DNA of 64,000 bases from positions 56,172,001 through 56,236,000 of the forward strand of contig OZ231127.1 of the NCBI GenBank assembly GCA_965153355.1, given 5' to 3'. This DNA is from Flaccisagitta enflata. Lineage: Eukaryota; Chaetognatha; Sagittoidea; Aphragmophora. Both the position numbers and the translations under genes were made by a program. The notes beneath the pieces were generated by a model. That model worked only from the letters and a program-made list of their open reading frames with translations, made no database searches and was not told the origin of the DNA. This document shows positions 36,466 to 48,529 of the stretch, in pieces; position 1 is the first letter of the stretch, and every line of letters starts with the position of its first letter.

Positions 36466-36973
36466 GATGCATTCTCGCGTCACTAAGAGGCTTTGTCTCT
36501 ACGATGATCCGTAACGTGAAATTATTCAATGCGATTATTATAGTTTTTTCTTCATTTCTCTTCACGTCTTGATGTCTCTTGATTATGTCTCAACGTCTCT
36601 CCATGTCTCTCCAAGACTCTTGATTTCTCTTCATGTGTTTTATTTATATCTATCTTTTTATCTTGAAATCAAAATACAGTTGGAGCCCGCCTCATCGGTC
36701 CCAATAGGACTGAAGATCTTTCACCTTTATTTCAGGCTCACCTTTAAAGAGAGGTGAAATCATATTAAAGACTATCATTTGGGACCTTAAGATATCTATC
36801 TTTATTGATGGGAACCTTTAAAAGCGGGTCTCTTATTGCGGGGTTCCACTATATCTGTATATCATGACATATGTCATTTCATAATACATATTGTTTTAAA
36901 GTTTTGATATCTTTGTATCTTAATATCTTACATCCAACGAGGACTTGTCTATTGGACATCTCATGGCCTTGTT
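36466..36973 (-). mobile_element. HINE-like element, D type
   Basis: On + GATGCATTCTCGCGTCAC, CTAAGAGGCTTTGTC, CTCTTCATGTC tandem units, and the end CTATTGGACATCTCATGG ... CCTTGTT as in 16241-16970. The TA-MITE at 36677 is inserted in it. The right-arm counterpart is at about 62985-63505. Confidence 0.7.
36677..36851. mobile_element. pogo/Tc1-type MITE, left-arm copy
   Basis: Begins CAGTTGGAGCCCGCCTCATC, ends GCGGGGTTCCACTA, with TA flanks. It is the same insertion as 63121-63295 in the other arm, so it predates the arm duplication. Confidence 0.8.
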
Positions 36974-37194
36974 AATGATGAAATGGGTATTTTAGGAGGC
37001 TTACACAATATAGATGTCTATATTTCTTTTCAAATATTATTCAGTTTTTAATGTTTCTTATTTGAATAATTGCATGAATTATATATAGGATGAACTGTTC
37101 CACTCGTCACAATATACAACAATATATAAATAAAGCACAAGATGCCTAACAATTTAGTTTAAAAATTTTGACTTGATCATCAATGAAAGTTGAG

Positions 37195-37377
37195 TAAATC
37201 AAAATTAACTTTCCTAGTCAGTGCATTTAATGCATCCAATCCCAACCTCAGCCAAACCCCATCTGCCAACCCCCTTAAACACATGACAGCTGAAGCAATA
37301 CGAATGCTCATTTTTTGGGTTTTCAATTCGAGCGCAATGGACAAACCTCTTATAGAGTGTAATGTCCGCAACTAATA
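37195..37377 (+). mobile_element. HINE-like C-type fragment
   Basis: Ends CCTCTTATAGAGTGTAATGTCCGCAACTAATAA; the hairpin is partly degraded. Shared with 62610-62815 on the other arm. Confidence 0.55.
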
Positions 37378-37550
37378 AAATATAAACAAAAAACATAGCA
37401 TTTATAGCTAGACAAGTTGTAGCAACAGTTTTTTTTCTTTGAACACCCGTTAACTTGCATAACAAAACAAATCACTTGAAACCGTCATTCCGTCCTTCAT
37501 TCTTTTTGTCTGACGAATCTTAAGACCGACGCCATTTTAAGACTGGTAAT

Positions 37551-37783
37551 TTAAGACGTCCAAGAACGACCGAGGGCGCGCTTTGTCCTTGCTTTCATGA
37601 TCATGCTCATTTTGTGTATTGTCATTCCCAAAAATACCAGACCGATGACCGCATACACGTACAACATGAGACGGTTGACTATGTTCGTGTTGGCAGGTAA
37701 TACGATCTTCATGAATATGGCTGCTGGCGGCAGTGCGTTGGCAGATAGCGCAAAACTGTCTCGGCTAAAGTCGTTCAATTCCT
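37551..37783 (-). CDS. Candidate terminal exon of a one-pass membrane protein, left-arm copy
   Basis: Acceptor TCCATAG, then in frame EELNDFSRDSFALSANALPP, AAIFMKIVLPANTNIVNR, a hydrophobic segment LMLYVYAVIGLVFLGMTI, HKMSMIMKART and the tail KRALGRSWTS with a TAA stop. The order (acidic E-E, loop, one C-terminal membrane helix, short basic tail) resembles the C-terminus of CD36/SCARB-type receptors, but no diagnostic motif is visible and I do not assign it. The same exon, with one residue changed (L to F) and a different tail, lies in the other arm. Upstream exons were not found. It may also be a conserved non-coding stretch. Confidence 0.35.
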
Positions 37784-38104
37784 CTATGGATTATGGCATG
37801 GTTCCATCTCCATTCGTCCGGTGATCTAATGTTTCCTTCCCTTCTTTCGCTCTGTTTGTCTATCCCGCGATCCCGTCTGTACTTTTCCATTACTTCCTTT
37901 TCCTCCACGTCCACACATCGCTATTTAGTCAGTCGGTTTGTCTGTTCTTTAGCATCTCAAACTATCGGTGTACCGGTCTGTCTATGTTTTTGCGTGTACG
38001 TAAGAGTCAGTCTCAGTGCCCGTTTGCCGTTTCTGACTCTGTCTGTCCATCTGTCTGTCTCTTTTGGTCTGTTTGCCTGTTGATCGGGTTCGAATGTTAT
38101 TCTG

Positions 38105-38107
<3 letters not shown>

Positions 38108-38160
<53 letters not shown>

Positions 38161-38165
38161 TTCTC
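38108..38165. repeat. (CT)n microsatellite, left arm
   Basis: CT tract; the counterpart (GA) is at 61900-61974 and is longer. Confidence 0.95.
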
Positions 38166-38545
38166 CTTGTCTCTTTTGCTGAATAACTCAATCCGCCTCA
38201 TCATCCTCGTCCTCATCACATAACCATCATAAATACAGTGTGAGTATGAGAATACCACTAGTAACGACCCTTTGACACGTGTAATGCGTTCTTTCATTGG
38301 TCGAGCTCGCAACGCGCTGTAATTGGAGGAGACCGGAAGCCAGTTGGGTAACGTCATGGAGCTAAATCTCTCCTTTGAGAATCCGACCCGGACTAACTCA
38401 TAGAAATGAATAGGAAGGGGAAAAGAAAATAAGGAAGGAAAAAAAGGGTGAAGCATACGATCATATTAAGCTTAGCGTAAATGGAGTGATTCAGCAGTTG
38501 AGGAGGGTTTGTATGATATATCTATTTGATTTTGTGTTTGTACTT

Positions 38546-38664
<119 letters not shown>

Positions 38665-39426
38665 TTCATGCGACGCACACTGCCGCTACGTGTGAATAAC
38701 CAATTGGTAGACGGATAGCGATGATAGGCGACCAAGCAAGATTTATTGTTTATGTTACACGTAGCTATCCGCTTCGACTTTCCAATGACATTCACTGAAT
38801 TGATAGGATGTTATATAGTGCCGTGGTCCATCATGTGCAATCTACCATTGTAAAGCTGTTTGTTAAGCAGTTTGCTTTTGGGGTAGATGGGAAAGGATGT
38901 TTTTTTTTCAGATTTTGTTTTATGGAAAACTAGGATTGATGCGCGTATTAACTTGTCAGTGAGGGTTCACAAGGCCCTTTTCCATTTATTTCAGTAAGGT
39001 ATAGTGAGGGATATTGTTCCACCTAACATCATTGATAACCTCGACTGCTCCGTATTGCCGTTCTACGAGATAAAGAGCGACAGCTCGATCGTTCATTTGT
39101 AATCATGAATCACTAATCAGCGCATCTGTAATAAACAGTGATGGGATCACAAACGGAGAGCTCCAAAGGCTCTTGTCCTTAATATAGTGTGGAGTAGTAA
39201 TGTTGTTCAACTTTCATATGAAAATTAAAAACTATCTTACAAACCATGTACATCGCTTGACGGCAAAAGCTTCCAACGATAAGAAATTCTATGATTAGAG
39301 GGATAAAACATAATTTGGATACTTCTTTTGTGGAGAGATTTTTCTTTCTTGGGGGGGGAGGAGGTAAGAGGGGGGGTTGTAGGTCAGAATGGGGTGAAAG
39401 GAATTTTCCCCAGGCACGATTTGAAT

Positions 39427-39510
39427 ACGTCATCCGTTTCCCCCCTTTAATAGTCACGTGACACCCCAAGTCACTTGACTCCAGCAGTTGGCCGCGTGAT
39501 AGACGTCACC
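39427..39510. promoter_or_regulatory. CRE-like and E-box cluster, left arm
   Basis: TACGTCAT at 39427, the palindrome GTCACGTGAC at 39453-39462 and GACGTCAC at 39502-39509. All three are kept in the right arm at 58545-58627. Candidate regulatory block only; no gene start was identified next to it. Confidence 0.3.
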
Positions 39511-39840
39511 GAACCGCATTCTTTTCTTCTTCAGTCAAGCATGTAGCCACCGAAAAGCATTATAAGCCGGAGACACGGCAGCGCGCGCGGAGGAAAAGGA
39601 TCGGATGTCTGATCCCTCGTCATCGCCCAGCCGCAACTTTCAACGCAGCCAAGTCTCGTTCGATGCCGAGAACACGATGAATTCATAATGGAAAACCCGG
39701 GCAAAAAAAGGAAAGAAGAAAAAGAAGGAGAAAAAGAAAGATTGGATATACAGAGAAGATTAAGGAGGAAAAAAAAACGAAAGGAAAGAAAGGAAGTAGA
39801 GATAAAAAGGCGCGGTGAGGAAATGGAAGGGAGGAAGTTA

Positions 39841-39843
39841 TGA

Positions 39844-39923
<80 letters not shown>

Positions 39924-39924
39924 A
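39841..39924. repeat. (GAAA)n microsatellite, left arm
   Basis: Pure GAAA tract; it is expanded and duplicated in the right arm (57811-58214). Confidence 0.95.
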
Positions 39925-40942
39925 TAAGCGGGGATAACGGTGAAGAAACTTGGGGAGGGAAAGAAGAGATTTAGGAAGGAATCAGAAATGAAGTTGGGCT
40001 TAGGGATAGAAAATAAGAAATTCAGGAGCGATTGGACAGAAAGAAGTGAATAAAAGAAGGCAGAAAGCAAAAGAGAAAAAAAATTGAAGAAAGAAGGAAA
40101 GGAAAAAAAGAAAGAAAAAGCAAATAGGAAGATGAACGAATGACTTGAAAGGGAAGGGCAGAGAAATAATAGAATAGGGTGTTAATTGGACGCCGGATAA
40201 CTGGTGGTTCAAGCAGAATGCAATAATGCGATTGGGTAAGGCTACTTGTGGCAAAAGCGCGTTGGGATTCCCCCCCCCCCCCCAGTTGGTTGCGTCAAAA
40301 ATGAAATTTCCGTCGATGAACAGGCTTTCACCCATTTGACTACCTTATTCACTTAGTTCAGTCATAAACTTAGGGCGTATACTCGCCTCTCCTACGCCCA
40401 ACAACGTAACCTCTACTTCACCCTTGCTATTATCGCTTGAAGACATTCTGGGCACAGTAACATGGATCAGAGCTTGGAATATTTGAGAAAAAAAAGAAAA
40501 ACTGGTGGGCTACATCGGTTCTCCAGGCGGTTACTTCGGCCGGTTAGCACATAAAGGAGACAGACATTTAGGGGTGGCATGGCCGAGTTTCAGTTTTTCA
40601 AGTTTACAGTTTGGTGGCCGGTTGGGTTATAGGTTTTAAACAAAAGATGAAATGGTAGTGAGTCAGTTGGGTGTGTTAATGTGCAAAATGTCGTTTGATT
40701 AGATCATTTTAATGATTAGAGTATGAGGACACTGACTTAAAGACACTATTTTTTTTTTCTAATTTGATTCATCTTTCAGTTTTTCTTATATCCCCATTAA
40801 GTCCTTTAGTCCTTTAGTCCTTTTTTTTTCCTTATTACTGTGCTGGTTATTTTGCATCAGTGCTTTTGATCACAAGGATAAAAAACATGGATATTGGATA
40901 TTTTAATGTTGAATTAGTTTTCTATCATTTATCATTGAAGTA

Positions 40943-41148
40943 AACAAGGCCGGATACACGGCTACCCCAGTTGCGTGGGCAGGGGCCGTATATGAGGTCA
41001 CTTGATCATTTGGGCAGGAGCAGTGAGGCCAAAGACCGCTAAAAGCAAAAAACAGTAAAGTGTGACCGATGGATGGACCTATGGACCAACAGACGGACTG
41101 ACGGACAGACAACGCGGGGGGTAGAGTCGCGTAGCACGCGACTAAAAA
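40943..41148 (+). mobile_element. HINE-like element, A type, left-arm copy
   Basis: AACAAGGCCGGATACACGGC to AGTCGCGTAGCACGCGACT and AAAAAA. Present at the same place in the right arm (56233-56427), hence older than the arm duplication. Confidence 0.85.
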
Positions 41149-41626
41149 ATGAATCAAAGAAATCGTTTAAAATCATTTGTGACTTTATTCTTTAACAAAA
41201 CTAGGCAAGATACTGAAAGTATATATATTCTTGATGATCTTTACTTGCGCTAAAAAACAGAAGATGAATAAAATTGGAAACATTAGTAAAATCACCCCTA
41301 TATTTCGAGGGTATCCCCTCTTCTTCAGGGTAGTGGTATCTAAGGCCTTGCGGGTCTGGCCGTGAGAAGGCCGAGGCTCGGTTTTTAGGCCAAACCCGAA
41401 ATTCGGTTTTGCCTTCAGGCCTGACTTTGTTTTATAGGATATTTTTGCTTTTATATTATTCCTTTTATCTCACTTATCAAATCATTTTTGTTTTTTTTTC
41501 ACTTTTTTAATAATATGAATGAATGTGTGTGTGCGTATGTGTATATCTTTGAATGTGTGTATGTTTATGAATGTGTGTGTATGTGTGTGTGTGTGTGTAT
41601 TTGTATTTGTGTGTGTGTGTGTGTGT

Positions 41627-41629
<3 letters not shown>

Positions 41630-41720
<91 letters not shown>

Positions 41721-41757
41721 TTCTCTCTTTCTCTCTCTCTCTCTTTTTCTCTCTTGC
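41630..41757. repeat. (CT)n microsatellite
   Basis: CT tract after a GT tract, inside the hAT-like element. Confidence 0.95.
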
Positions 41758-41815
41758 TCTTATTTGCTGTTTTTTTTTGTTATTATAATGTTCAAACTTA
41801 TTCTTCTCCCTTTCT

Positions 41816-42016
41816 AGTCGCGTGTGCGACTCTACAACCATTTGTCGTTGGTTGGTTGGTCGGTCGGTCGGTTGGTTAGTTGTTGGTTGGTCACACTTTC
41901 TTTTTTATGATTTTATTTCTTTGACCTTACTGCTCCTGCCCAAATGATCTGGTGACCTCAAATATGGCCCCTGCCCACCTGCAAGCGACTTTGGTAGCCG
42001 TGTATCCGGCCTTGTT
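41816..42016 (-). mobile_element. HINE-like A-type element nested in hAT-like copy 2
   Basis: On + AGTCGCGTGTGCGACTCTAC, GGTCGGTCGGTT units and GCAAGCGACTTTGGTAGCCG, ending TATCCGGCCTTGTT. The hAT-like copy at 5254 lacks it. Confidence 0.85.
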
Positions 42017-42494
42017 TATTAACCTTTTATCTCAGATTAATGTATTTGTTTTTTTTTTTTCCTCAATTTTTTTTTCTTTTTTTTTTTATTTAATTTATTT
42101 TTCTCTCTTTTTTTCTCTTGTTTTTTTTCCTCTTCAGCAAATAACCAAACATCTTTTTGTTGCTATATTTACTTATAAACCCGATATAAACCCGAGGAAA
42201 GGTTTTGAGGTATTCCGAACCCGAACCGAAACCGCGGAAAAAAACGCCATACGCAAGGCCTTAGTGGTATCCCCTCTTCTTCAGGGTAATGGACCTGAAT
42301 TGGAAAAAATAAAAACTCTGATGATCGTAAATAAGAAACTCTGATGATCAGATCAAAAGACCATTTGCATATTGACACCCGTTTGAGTCAGTAACTCGGC
42401 CAGTAGCTAGATTGTAGAAAGAGGATCATGGCATCTTAAATGGGTTACATGGTAAAAGTGGAGCACAATGCTATTTGAAGCCGAACAAATGATT

Positions 42495-42609
42495 AACAAG
42501 GCCAAGTAGGCCAATAAGGTGCGACGTGTGGATCGTCGAACGAATGCGTTACCAACAGACAGACAGACGGACACAGCCAGTTATAGAGGTGCTTTGTCGC
42601 ACCTAAAAA
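42495..42609 (+). mobile_element. HINE-like element, F type, with empty site in other arm
   Basis: 115 bp: AACAAGGCCAAGTAGGCC, word AGGTGCGACG, GACAGACGGAC units, hairpin AGGTGCTTTGTCGCACCT and AAAAA. The right arm reads GATTAAAAAGTG (inverted, near 55810). Removing AACAAGG...CACCT from the left arm restores exactly that sequence, so there is no target duplication. Confidence 0.9.
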
Positions 42610-42776
42610 GTGATGCAGAGAGAGAGATAGAGAGAGAGAGAGAGAGGAACGTTTTTGGAGCGCCATCTGACGTCGGGTCCATCCTTGATGGTTTTTACAT
42701 GATGATGTTTTTTCAGCTTAAACTCATCGAGGGAGCGGGTTTATCTCCTATCCACTCCCTCTCAGTCTTCATTTCG

Positions 42777-42778
<2 letters not shown>

Positions 42779-42873
<95 letters not shown>
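42779..42873. repeat. (CT)n microsatellite, left arm
   Basis: CT tract; the right-arm counterparts are GA at 55553-55600 and a neighbouring CT tract at 55700-55797. Confidence 0.95.
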
Positions 42874-42875
<2 letters not shown>

Positions 42876-43037
42876 CCCTTTTGCCCTCTCTTTCATTCTT
42901 TCTCCTAGCCGCGAGCGAAAAGATAACGGGCTTTTGCCACAGACTGACCGCGCATTGACCAGTAGGCCGCACAGAATAAGGCCAGGCCGCGCGAATATCT
43001 TTTCTCACTTCGGACTCTTTTTGCTTCATCTCAGAAT

Positions 43038-43212
43038 TGTTTTTAGTCGCGGACTCACGACTCTGAAAGAGGCATTGTCCGTCCGTCTGTCCGTCCGTCC
43101 GTCTGTCGATCTGTGATGATTAGGTAGAGTGTGTCAAAACGCGCATTTTAGATGCTGTTGTTGCGTTTGTATTTTTGTACGATATTATCATAGCCTAGCC
43201 CCGCATTACTTG
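43038..43212 (-). mobile_element. HINE-like element, C-type variant
   Basis: On + AGTCGCGGACTCACGACT at the start, GTCCGTCTGTCC units, and CCCCGCATTACTTGTT at the end. Shared with 55205-55382. Confidence 0.7.
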
Positions 43213-43789
43213 TTTGAAAAGTTTTTCTAGAACTTCTAGAGGTCGGATCCATTTTGCCATTTTGGCTGGTTATCTAAAGTAAATGTCACGAAAATGCAGC
43301 AAATTGTCGTGCCTCCTAATTTGTTGCTTAATTACATTGATTTCATGTTTGTTTGAAAAAAACCTGGATTTGATGAGATGTTTGATTACTGATTTCCAGT
43401 GGACTAATACTAATCATCCTCTCAGTTTAGGCTTAGGTGTCATATTTTCCAATCGTGATTAGGTAATAAAGGATATGGTTTTACGACTTTCAGTTTGCTG
43501 TCCCCCACCATTTAGAGCGGCTTGTTCACTGCATGAAGAAAATCCCAGGGATTTCCAACGGATTTTCCTTTCCACCACTTGAAATCAATAGATATATCCT
43601 CCGTTTGCCAGGCTGCCGACCGCACTTGGTACCACGCAATTTTCTGCCCACCACCCACGTTCCTTTTTTTTTCTACCCCGCAAACAATTTACTGAATACT
43701 CAAATTTTGCTACGATGGGCGAAGATTTTCATGGAGTTTTAATTTTGCATCTTTTGTGTGGTTTAGCTCTCAAAATCTTATGTGCATAA

Positions 43790-44399
43790 GACGGCGTTCC
43801 TCCGAAGGCAACATTTCTGTTTCAAGAGGAGCCAAAGTAAAAAATCAAAATGATTGAAACTGAATGATTAAACTAAAAAAATCATTGAGATATATCCCGA
43901 TTGATATTCTTTTGCATAACTTGCATTCAAACATGAAAAAGAACCAAATGAAGCTACAAATAATAAAGAAAATATAATGCAAATTATTGAAAATTTCATT
44001 TTTGGTAACTGACAGGAGGCTTGTTGAAATTCTAAGATTGCATAGAAAATGAAAAAATGAAAAAACAAAAAACATAGTTCTCTTCCAAAATCTATTATGA
44101 AGAGAACTATGTTTTTGGAAATGCAAAATTTCCCTGCATTTGAGAGTCTTAGAATTTCAACGGCAAGAACAAACAAAAAAATGTAAGCAAAATTTCATAA
44201 AAAACCTTGATTTTCTTGCTTTTCTCATGTGAATTGCATTGTAAAAATTATTTTTGAGGTCAGAATATGATAGAAATATATACACCAAGTGTCTTTACAG
44301 ACAATTCATCTTTTAAAATAATTCTTGCAACATTATTATACTGAAAATAATGCAAAAAGTATGGTGAAACACTTACTTTTCCTTCAAAAATTTGCCGTC
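43790..44399. mobile_element. 610-bp insertion with GACGGC/GCCGTC ends
   Basis: Starts GACGGCGTTCC, ends TTTGCCGTC, and is flanked by ATAA on both sides (43786-43789, 44400-44403). The right arm has a single GCATAACGTAC at this point (inverted, near 54644), so this is an insertion after the arms formed. It contains a perfect hairpin (AAAAACATAGTTCTCTTC inverted, 44071-44116) and AT-rich ORFs without recognisable domains. Confidence 0.85.
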
Positions 44400-44816
44400 A
44401 TAACGTACTTGAACGAACATGATAATTTTGTTCGACGTTTTTCCCGATAATAAAAGATTGAGATCGCATGAATGGAAGACAAAACTGGTTACTTTGTTGT
44501 TCAAAGTCATGTCTTGGCTGTCACAAACACTGTTATCCCTTGGAGATCAAATCGAAAATGCATTGATTTTTTTCTGCAGATTTGGCGGATAAGAATTCCA
44601 AAATTGCACAAATAACAAATTTATCTTATTTGACTTCCGATTTTCGCCTTTTCTGATTTCCTGATCCTGAGCGAGATTGTGGCTGTCGATTGGAGTGTGG
44701 GAAACCAAGGAAAAGCTTTTTAATATGTTTGCGATAATCGCGATGATAGATACCACGATGGGCCTTCGGTGCCCGTATCAATGCAGGCGCACTAGATTGA
44801 GACAAACTGACAAAAA

Positions 44817-44969
44817 AACAAGGCCGGATACACGGCCATCAGTTGCGGACGGGTGGGCAGGGGCGGATATGCGCGTTTTCCCACTTTTCGACCAACGGAC
44901 GGACCAATGGACTAACGGACCAACGGACGGACAAAGCCTCTTATAGAGTTGCGTGTCCGGAACTAAAAA
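44817..44969 (+). mobile_element. HINE-like element, A/C chimera
   Basis: The 5' end is A type (AACAAGGCCGGATACACGGCC) but the word is AGTTGCGGAC and the 3' hairpin is C type, AGTTGCGTGTCCGGAACT. The word and hairpin still match at 8 of 9 bases (GTTGCGGAC against GTCCGGAAC). Confidence 0.8.
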
Positions 44970-45039
44970 AGAGATATCCATTACGTTTGAGACTTGGCCA
45001 CCCACGGAACAATTGAAAGACAAAATGACAGACAAAAAC

Positions 45040-45722
<683 letters not shown>

Positions 45723-45993
45723 TCACACCCACACCTGAGCATAAAGCTTTTAAGTAGCCCTGCCAGAACCGTTTGCTCGCATAGTCTGAACCAACTCGAA
45801 CTACGCCCATGCGTGGGCGCGCTATTAAAGAAGCCACAAAATTTTTGCCTCATATTCACATAAAACACTTTTTTCCATTGTTATTTTCACATTCGTATCA
45901 TTCATCAGTTCCTTCAGAATTTCAAACCCGTTGCATTTGTTCATTCCCCTATTAAACCCTAAAATATACTGTTTTATAGCTTTGAGGGTAAAA

Positions 45994-46417
45994 AACAAGG
46001 CCAACACCTATAAGTCGCGTGCGAGACTTACAGACTTGAATGACTTAGAATGACTTAGAATGACTTAGAATGACTTAGAATGACTTAGAATGACTTAGAA
46101 TGACTTAGAATGACTTTCAATGACTTAGAATGACCTAAAATGACCAAAAAGGACTTAAAATGACTAAAAAACCTAATGACCAAAAATAACTTAGAATGAC
46201 TTAAAATGACTTATAATAACTTAGAATGACTCAAAATGACTTAGAATAACTATAAATGACTTAAAATGACTTAAAATGACCTAAGAGTTGTCATTATAGT
46301 ACGAAAAAGTAAAGTGTGACGGACGGACGGATGGACCGACGGACGGACGGACGGACCGACGGACCGACGGACGGACCGACAAAGCGGGTTGTAGAGTCGC
46401 GTGCACGCGACTAAAAA
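45994..46417 (+). mobile_element. HINE-like element, B type, with GACTTAGAAT tandem
   Basis: AACAAGGCCAACACCTATAAG, word AAGTCGCGTGCGAGACTT, about 25 units of TGACTTAGAA, GACGGACC units, and the hairpin AGTCGCGTGCACGCGACT with AAAAA. Confidence 0.88.
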
Positions 46418-46530
46418 TCAAAGACTTTAACACGCAACGCGACGCGTCGCGGGGAAGAAAATCAAATGCAGGGGGGTGGGAAATAAAATAAAAAGCCACT
46501 CAACTATGTACACCCCTGTAATTATAGCTA

Positions 46531-46719
46531 CCATTGAACCCCGCTATAACGGATGTCAAGGGGCCATTAAAGTTAATCTATTATGAGAGAATTTCAGTTG
46601 TTTCTGTTGTTGCCAATATTGAAATTGAAATAAAATGACTTGAAGAAACCAAGGTTTTAAATCTGTTATAATTATAGGCAGTTTTCCGTTACTATAGCGC
46701 GGTATATAACTGTTTTCAA
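46531..46719. mobile_element. Degenerate pogo/Tc1-type MITE
   Basis: ATTGAACCCCGCTATAACGG at the left; CCGTTACTATAGCGCGGT and AACTG at the right. Ends are diverged from the 10997 family. Confidence 0.6.
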
Positions 46720-47039
46720 CCCTTACGCTATGGTGTTGTCCATTTATAAGCTCTTCATAACTCATCGCGCATATTCATAGAAACCAGGTTCATTACAGTA
46801 TAACGAATTAATCTCATAAATCTCATAACTTCTTCGGCCGCGTGCTCCGTAGTCCGTAGTCCTTGAGTGGTTGTTGCTATGGCTTTAAATAGAGAAAAAA
46901 ATAGAAACGACTGTAAACGCGGCCAACATCGATCATTTCCGGTGTTTTCGTGGCTGGTTGTCTGCCCGCAGCCGCAGGATTGATTTCCTCTCATACATCA
47001 TTGAAAATATCGGAAGGAGAATGACAATTTGAGTTATTC

Positions 47040-47145
<106 letters not shown>

Positions 47146-47149
47146 CAGA

Positions 47150-48520
47150 CAAAGACAGAGAGATAGAGAAAAAAAACTGAACGGAATAGACAGACGGGCA
47201 GACCAAAAACCAGTCCACAGAGAAAGACAGTCAGACACACAGATTGATAAATCCTTTCAACCCTAGAGAAAGTAGAAATCGTAAATATATCTAAATTACT
47301 AGAATCACATGAATAAATTAAGATAAACATCACCAGAAGGAGAAAGAAAGGAGGAAATGAATTGATGAAAAGAAGTTTCTTGAGAATAAACGGTACTTTG
47401 GAAAGTAAGACCTAAGCGAAAGGATGATAAAAGACGTTCGGCTGCGATTTCCTCCAACTTGTGGCGCCACGATGAGAGAACCGGCGCCAATGAAGAACGA
47501 AGATGAGAAAAGGCCTAATAGCAGCGCCAGCAGGTGCTTCAACAAAGCCTGAAGGAGGGAAACCAGGGAAGCGCCTGACTGGAGCGTCACCAGAAGCGCC
47601 CTCAGTGGCGCCAGCAGGAGCGCCAAAATGCCACACAGAGAACATGAGGATAGGACAGAGGAGCCCCATGAAGTGCCTACAGAAGCGCTTAAGGTACCCA
47701 GTAAATAAGTCTATGATGAGAACAGAACGTAGCAGTCAGATGTGCCATGTGGTAGTATGCAAAATGTTTTTTGATGAGACCCTCATCATCAGAGAGAATA
47801 GGAAATTGAATCTTAAAATTCTTAGTCTTTTCACTTTTTTAAATTTTAGTTACTTCTTTTTTTCTCAAAATGATTAGAGGGGTAAACCCGTGGAACCAGC
47901 TTTGTTTACACTATCTGTTTTATATCATAACATAGGTTGATTTGTTCAATTTTAGGCTCAAAATGATCAGAAAATGAAAAATAATTTATTGACAGTGAAA
48001 TCGAGGACGCTAAGACGATTCGAATGATGTAAAATGTTCACAAAAAAGTATTGTTTCAATTTATGCTTAGACGTATAGAAAACAAGTAAGGAGACACAGT
48101 GTAGATGAGCGCTATTTTCGAATTTGTATCCAATCAAATCGTTTTACATTGTGTTAAACTAAGTTAACAGATGTATTTTATGAATGATTTGGACTCATTT
48201 GACACTGGGGAATGATTGTATGTAGATTTTTTCTCCAAAAACTTAATGCAATCTTTGCAAAAATGATTAAGGAGTTTTTAACTTGTCAGTATGGACAGAA
48301 TTTTAAATGGACTCAAAAAGTTCAGGGTCAGGCTTATAAAACACCCCATGGGGGTTCTAAATCTGTTTTTGGATAGGCTTGAATGTCACGCGGCGCCACG
48401 CGAATTTGCCTTAAGCAGGGTCTAACTGTAGCATAAATATCAAATCAAGGATAAACAGAACGGAATTCTTTTTTTTTCCACTCTGTGGTCCTGAAACGCA
48501 TCTCCGGCCCACCAGTCAAG
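47150..48520. other. Spacer DNA without recognised gene
   Basis: Contains a GC-rich patch (47460-47690) with repeated AGCGCC/GGCGCCAGCAG words that keep a Pro/Ala/Gly frame open on both strands. Similar words recur at 50570-50670, suggesting a dispersed repeat. Confidence 0.4.
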
Positions 48521-48529
48521 TGAAGAAGG

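Larger units (their letters stand above)
41341..42263. mobile_element. hAT-like non-autonomous transposon, copy 2
   Basis: TAAGGCCTTGCGGG at the left and GCAAGGCCTTA at the right, flanked by the perfect 8-base duplication GTGGTATC (41333-41340 and 42264-42271). The right arm holds the empty site with one GTGGTATC (inverted, near 56043). An 8-base duplication is typical of hAT transposons. It contains GT and CT tracts and an A-type HINE element; no transposase. Confidence 0.9.

Noticed and set aside
47503-47877. 124-codon Pro/Ala-rich ORF
   Set aside because: Generated by AGCGCC-type repeats that also occur at 50570-50670; no domain and no splice or promoter signals.
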